NCBI GenBank assembly: GCA_016716905.1
Contig: JADJUS010000003.1
Location: 248,001 to 312,000, forward strand
Reading direction: 5' to 3'
Source of the DNA: Acidobacteriota bacterium
GTDB taxonomy: Bacteria > Acidobacteriota > Vicinamibacteria > Vicinamibacterales > SCN-69-37
DNA length: 64,000 nt
Shown here: positions 62,201 through 64,000 of the stretch, piece after piece
Layout: the number at the start of each line of letters is the position of its first letter
Numbering within the stretch: position 1 is the stretch's first letter
Program-made: the position numbers and the translations under genes
Notes under the pieces: model-generated
The model's database searches: none
What the model saw: the letters and a program-made list of their open reading frames with translations, nothing else
Told to the model about the DNA's origin: nothing

Positions 62201-62386
62201 GGTGTTGATGCGCGCGTCGGTCAGGTGTTGCTTGATGAGCGCCGTGTACTGCTCATCAACCTTCTGCGTCGACAGGCGCTGTGGCGGTGCCGCGGATTGG
62301 GCGGCCGGCGTGGCGAGTGGTGCCATGGCGGCAACCACCACCAGAGCCAGCGCGGCCCGGAGTGTAACGGTAGAGAATCTGGACAT
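59282..62386 (-). CDS. Large secreted M14 family zinc carboxypeptidase
   Basis: 1034 residues with a signal peptide (LRAALALVVVAAMAPLATPA). The M14 domain is near the N-terminus: FWTIGQTEEGRDQIVLAIAN, then the zinc motif WLTSGVHSTERGGPEMLM (His-x-x-Glu) and ITPVVEVDGRERIVD, NNNRDG-type region VAHDNNRDGMGQFLS. Two Gly/Ala/Arg-rich linkers (~415-445 and ~885-985) separate a C-terminal domain with DVILWPHGGG and a glutamine-amidotransferase-like fold. This layout is typical of large acidobacterial M14 proteins. Probably periplasmic peptide degradation. Confidence 0.85.
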   Translation of the reverse strand: MSRFSTVTLRAALALVVVAAMAPLATPAAQSAAPPQRLSTQKVDEQYTALIKQHLTDARINTELVDHLPASDKVPTPLKFPAVGHIAGQPGVLTYAKDIHAYMKAIADSGTGRAKFWTIGQTEEGRDQIVLAIANEDTIKNLDKYKGYLQSLTDPRKTTETQARQIITQAKPIYWLTSGVHSTERGGPEMLMELAYRLVVEESPFIQQIRNNVITFITPVVEVDGRERIVDTYYYNAKRAAEGLTGQLGLPYWGKYVAHDNNRDGMGQFLSMTKNVMKVATEWKPTVLHDLHEQAQLLYASTGTGPYNEQLDPITIGEWWMFAQNDVMEMTKRGVPGVWTYGFYDGWTPNYMFYAVHTHNATGRFYEVGGYNVGNPTTYPGAPAVPPGASAAAAVAAPGAGRGARGAGPGAAPAGAPQAGRGGRGNSREWFRPNPDPGNVNWGPRAHVNMSQSAVLFALSFTGKDKERWLENYWIKNKNAVAKGTNGPSFGWVVPATQTSKANAAEAVNGLMAQGMEVHTATAAFTAGNVQVKPGDWILRGDQPYRTVADIYFEVQDYSMSNPSPYDDLGWTYPMMRNLVMTAVTDKALLSAPMAPVTSPVRAPGGVTGTGSTIVVEHSGDNLLAQFRFQFASVKMAAAETAFEADGHKFSAGSFIIPGANRAQLEPVLRDLGLSGYAVASVPTTVKTHDLDVPRIGYIHSWGNTQDEGWVRAALDYYKIPYTYFGENEVVKRDLRAQFDVILWPHGGGVGQEAPTTGTPVPFKKTPEFQSLGYPDSSEDTRGGLGQAGLRKLYEFAQAGGTIITEGGTSSIFPTNYLTPGITVDQAAGLVAPGSIYRGVVADRTSPIVYGVPRNNLPVYYKAAGGPLFSVAGQPGPLAEAPAAAAGRGGRGGGGGNYQNTAPMGASTNVFGTWNPLVDWAATAAPAAAAPAGGAAFGGRGGGRGGAGGGAALMDFMRPRVILAFPPSASDMLLSGGVLGAENLQSRPQVIDAPLGKGHVVMFAIRPFWRWQTQGTFILGFNTLMHWNDLDAGK

Positions 62387-62460
62387 GAGGCCTCCTGCGG
62401 CAACCGAGGGAACGGCGCGCGCACCGGAGATGGTACATCAGGCACGCGCGCGGTGCGCGC

Positions 62461-63204
62461 CTACCAACGTGTGGAGAACTGGAACCCTCCGCCGCCGGGA
62501 ATCGCCACCGGCGTGACTGTCCATGCGCGCGAATCATGACCGCGCGTGACCGCACGGGCAGATGCCAGGCCAAGCGCTGCGCCGAACACGACGTCGCTCA
62601 CCCAATGCGCGCGGTCCCGCACGCGCGTCCACGCGACAAACCCCGCGACGGCGTAGGCGGGCGCGCCGGCCTTCCAGCCAAAGTGTTGCTGCAAGACGCC
62701 CGCAGACGCGAAGCTCGCGGAAGAGTGACCCGACGGAAACGCATGGCCGCCGTCACTGGGCCGCTGCCGGTTTACGGCAACTTTCAGGGCGCGTGTGATC
62801 ACGCCGTTCAGCACCTGCGTGCGGATCAGGTCGCTGCCCACGTGGGTCAGCAGCGGTCGTTCAAGCGCCCGGCCCACGGCCCACGTGCCTACCGCCGCTC
62901 CCGCCATCGTCCATCCATCGCCACCGACGCGACCGATAGCCGTCACCGATGGCGCTGGGTGGTCAAGCGTCCAGCGGTCCACGCGGTCGTCCGAGTAGGA
63001 CGCGATCACCGCTGCGAACCCACCGCCCCCGAGGATGCCGATGGTGTCGACCTTGCCGAGACTGACGAAGTCTGAGCCGAGGTTTTGGAAGAGCCGTGCG
63101 AACGGACGGTCAGGCGGCGGCGCGGGGGGCGCCTGCAAAACCGGCGGTGGCGCGGCCGCGCTCGCGGCCATGACAACGGGAACGATCCAGGCGAAGTGCG
63201 GCAC
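62461..63204 (-). CDS. PAP2 family (type 2 phosphatidic acid phosphatase) protein
   Basis: 247 residues. The three phosphatase motifs are present: KVAVNRQRP, FPSGHSSASF and the final RDRAHWVSDVVFGA, with catalytic His residues. A proline-rich N-terminal part after a signal segment and a C-terminal Gly-rich tail flank the core. Such enzymes dephosphorylate lipid phosphates such as undecaprenyl diphosphate or phosphatidate at the membrane. It is 12 bp from the barrel gene on the same strand. Confidence 0.88.
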   Translation of the reverse strand: MPHFAWIVPVVMAASAAAPPPVLQAPPAPPPDRPFARLFQNLGSDFVSLGKVDTIGILGGGGFAAVIASYSDDRVDRWTLDHPAPSVTAIGRVGGDGWTMAGAAVGTWAVGRALERPLLTHVGSDLIRTQVLNGVITRALKVAVNRQRPSDGGHAFPSGHSSASFASAGVLQQHFGWKAGAPAYAVAGFVAWTRVRDRAHWVSDVVFGAALGLASARAVTRGHDSRAWTVTPVAIPGGGGFQFSTRW

Positions 63205-63216
63205 GCGCGCAGGATA

Positions 63217-63897
63217 TCAGCGCGACAAGCCGAAGGCGAAGCCCACCGCAACATGGTGCGACAGCGTCGTCGTCTGCCCGTAGCCGTTGTTTGCCGTCGT
63301 GATCTTCGGCTTGGCGTAGGTGAGTTTGTATTCGGTCACGAGCGACAGCCGGCCCTTCAGCCGCACGTCCAGGCCGATCGCCGCGTGGGCGCCCGGGCCC
63401 GCGTATTCGTACTGCTCCCGGGCTTCGCCGCGTACGGTGGTTTCGGCGTGCGGCAGCGTGATGCCCCCGCCAAGGCGGCTCACCAGCGCGAAGGGCGCCT
63501 CGCCATACGCCGAGCGGCCCAGCGGAATGCGTGAGACTACGTTGGCCACCAGGAAGTTGAGGCCGTGGGTCATCTGGTAGCGCTGGACGTCGGGCTGCAG
63601 TTGGTTCGGATTGCCGATGACCTTCAGGTGGATGAACTCCAGTTCCAGGCCCACGCGCCGCGTGTCGTTCAGGAAGCGGCCCAGCCGCCATCCGTAGTAC
63701 TGCGGCGACGTGAAGGGCTGCGCTTCAAAGCTCACCTTCGGGAAGGTCAGGTCGTACCCGTCACCCTTGACGGTGACATCAGCCGCCCGTGTCGTATTGG
63801 CGCCCATATACAACGCCCCGTACCACTGAGCCGACGCGGGCGATGCGAAAGACAGGAAAACAACCGACGCAAGAAAGCGAAGCAGAACCACACGCAT
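63217..63897 (-). CDS. Outer-membrane beta-barrel protein
   Basis: 226 residues from ATG 63897 (an ATG at 63915 adds six residues). A signal peptide (LRFLASVVFLSFASPASAQ) precedes alternating amphipathic strands (AQWYGALYMGAN, GWRLGRFLN, RVGLELEFIHLKV, SLVTEYKLTYAKPKI) and a final strand SHHVAVGFAFGLSR ending in a barrel-like Arg. It resembles OmpW/OmpA-type eight-stranded barrels. Co-oriented with the PAP2 gene 12 bp downstream. Confidence 0.75.
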   Translation of the reverse strand: MRVVLLRFLASVVFLSFASPASAQWYGALYMGANTTRAADVTVKGDGYDLTFPKVSFEAQPFTSPQYYGWRLGRFLNDTRRVGLELEFIHLKVIGNPNQLQPDVQRYQMTHGLNFLVANVVSRIPLGRSAYGEAPFALVSRLGGGITLPHAETTVRGEAREQYEYAGPGAHAAIGLDVRLKGRLSLVTEYKLTYAKPKITTANNGYGQTTTLSHHVAVGFAFGLSR

Positions 63898-63910
63898 AAG
63901 CCCCCATTGT

Positions 63911-63926
63911 CTCATTTCCGAATGAG
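63911..63926. promoter_or_regulatory. Short inverted repeat in a divergent promoter region
   Basis: CTCATT-TCCG-AATGAG is a perfect 6-bp inverted repeat between the divergently transcribed barrel gene and the gene starting at 63967. A TATTCT (63928-63933) adjoins it. It may be an operator. Confidence 0.3.
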
Positions 63927-63966
63927 GTATTCTTAGTGGTTGGGTTAGGCAAGCGGAAGGGGACCA

Positions 63967-64000
63967 ATGGCTGAGATCAAAGCGCTGCTCGAGAAACTCC
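63967..64000 (+). CDS. Start of an unidentified gene (partial)
   Basis: ATG 63967 follows a strong ribosome site (GGAAGGGGA) and encodes MAEIKALLEKL before the window ends. The amphipathic start is reminiscent of PilT/PilB-type ATPases, but eleven residues are not enough to assign a family. Confidence 0.45.
   Translation, partial: MAEIKALLEKL

Overview
The window is a high-GC bacterial chromosome segment that looks like Acidobacteriota, most likely a Vicinamibacteria-type organism. This is an inference from gene families, not from a marker tree. The clues are a FtsX/MacB-like permease of the acidobacterial ADOP type paired with a PadR regulator, several large secreted peptidases (S9, M14, P1), PD40 beta-propeller proteins, and the rpsO-pnp and rimP-nusA-infB-rbfA-nrnA-truB gene orders. 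No rRNA, tRNA or CRISPR array was seen.

Layout. 1-10.8 kb is mixed chromosomal content: an FHA protein end, a retropepsin/PDZ protein, a decayed permease tail, the PadR-ADOP pair, a PD40 protein, a homocysteine methyltransferase-family gene, a decayed M24 peptidase, a Tat metallophosphoesterase and a GNAT acetyltransferase. 10.8-25.8 kb is an accessory island built on broken copies of the 3' end of pnp. The intact pnp is at 25.83-28.04 kb, and pieces of it and of its terminator recur at 10.80-10.86, 11.02-11.22, 12.49-12.53, 16.35-16.44 and 19.38-20.04 kb, always in the same orientation. Cargo sits between the pieces: a small membrane protein and a DUF2490 protein, a two-gene reverse transcriptase system, two zinc-ribbon membrane proteins, a PD40 protein, a HAD hydrolase, a membrane protein, an hsdM fragment, a delta-60 repeat surface protein and an IS256-type transposase scrap.

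The most interesting system is at 12.96-16.4 kb. Two overlapping reverse transcriptase genes match Drt3a and Drt3b of the defence-associated reverse transcriptase type 3 (DRT3, UG3+UG8). Directly downstream is a string of hairpins followed by the single-stranded tract ACACACA, which I propose as the system's non-coding RNA with its template.

25.8-41.5 kb is housekeeping. rimP-nusA-infB-rbfA-nrnA-truB-rpsO-pnp form one long minus-strand run, with an extended -10 promoter and a terminator-like hairpin in the rimP leader. Then come an SGNH lipoprotein, amgK-asnS-rimO, and a divergent murU-like nucleotidyltransferase. 41.6-50.5 kb has a small double-glycine-leader peptide, an HtrA protease, a zinc-ribbon protein, a glucan phosphorylase, a Thr/Ser dehydratase, a Tat-exported glycosylasparaginase and an M14 peptidase. 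50.7-64 kb has a P1 peptidase, an S9 peptidase followed by dut, a four-gene P-loop NTPase/2-oxoacid:ferredoxin oxidoreductase operon, a second large M14 peptidase, a PAP2 phosphatase, an outer-membrane beta-barrel and the start of one more gene.

Intergenic DNA is unusually rich in perfect or near-perfect inverted repeats and minisatellites. At least four families recur in the window, mainly between convergent genes, and one minisatellite has been captured in frame inside rimO.
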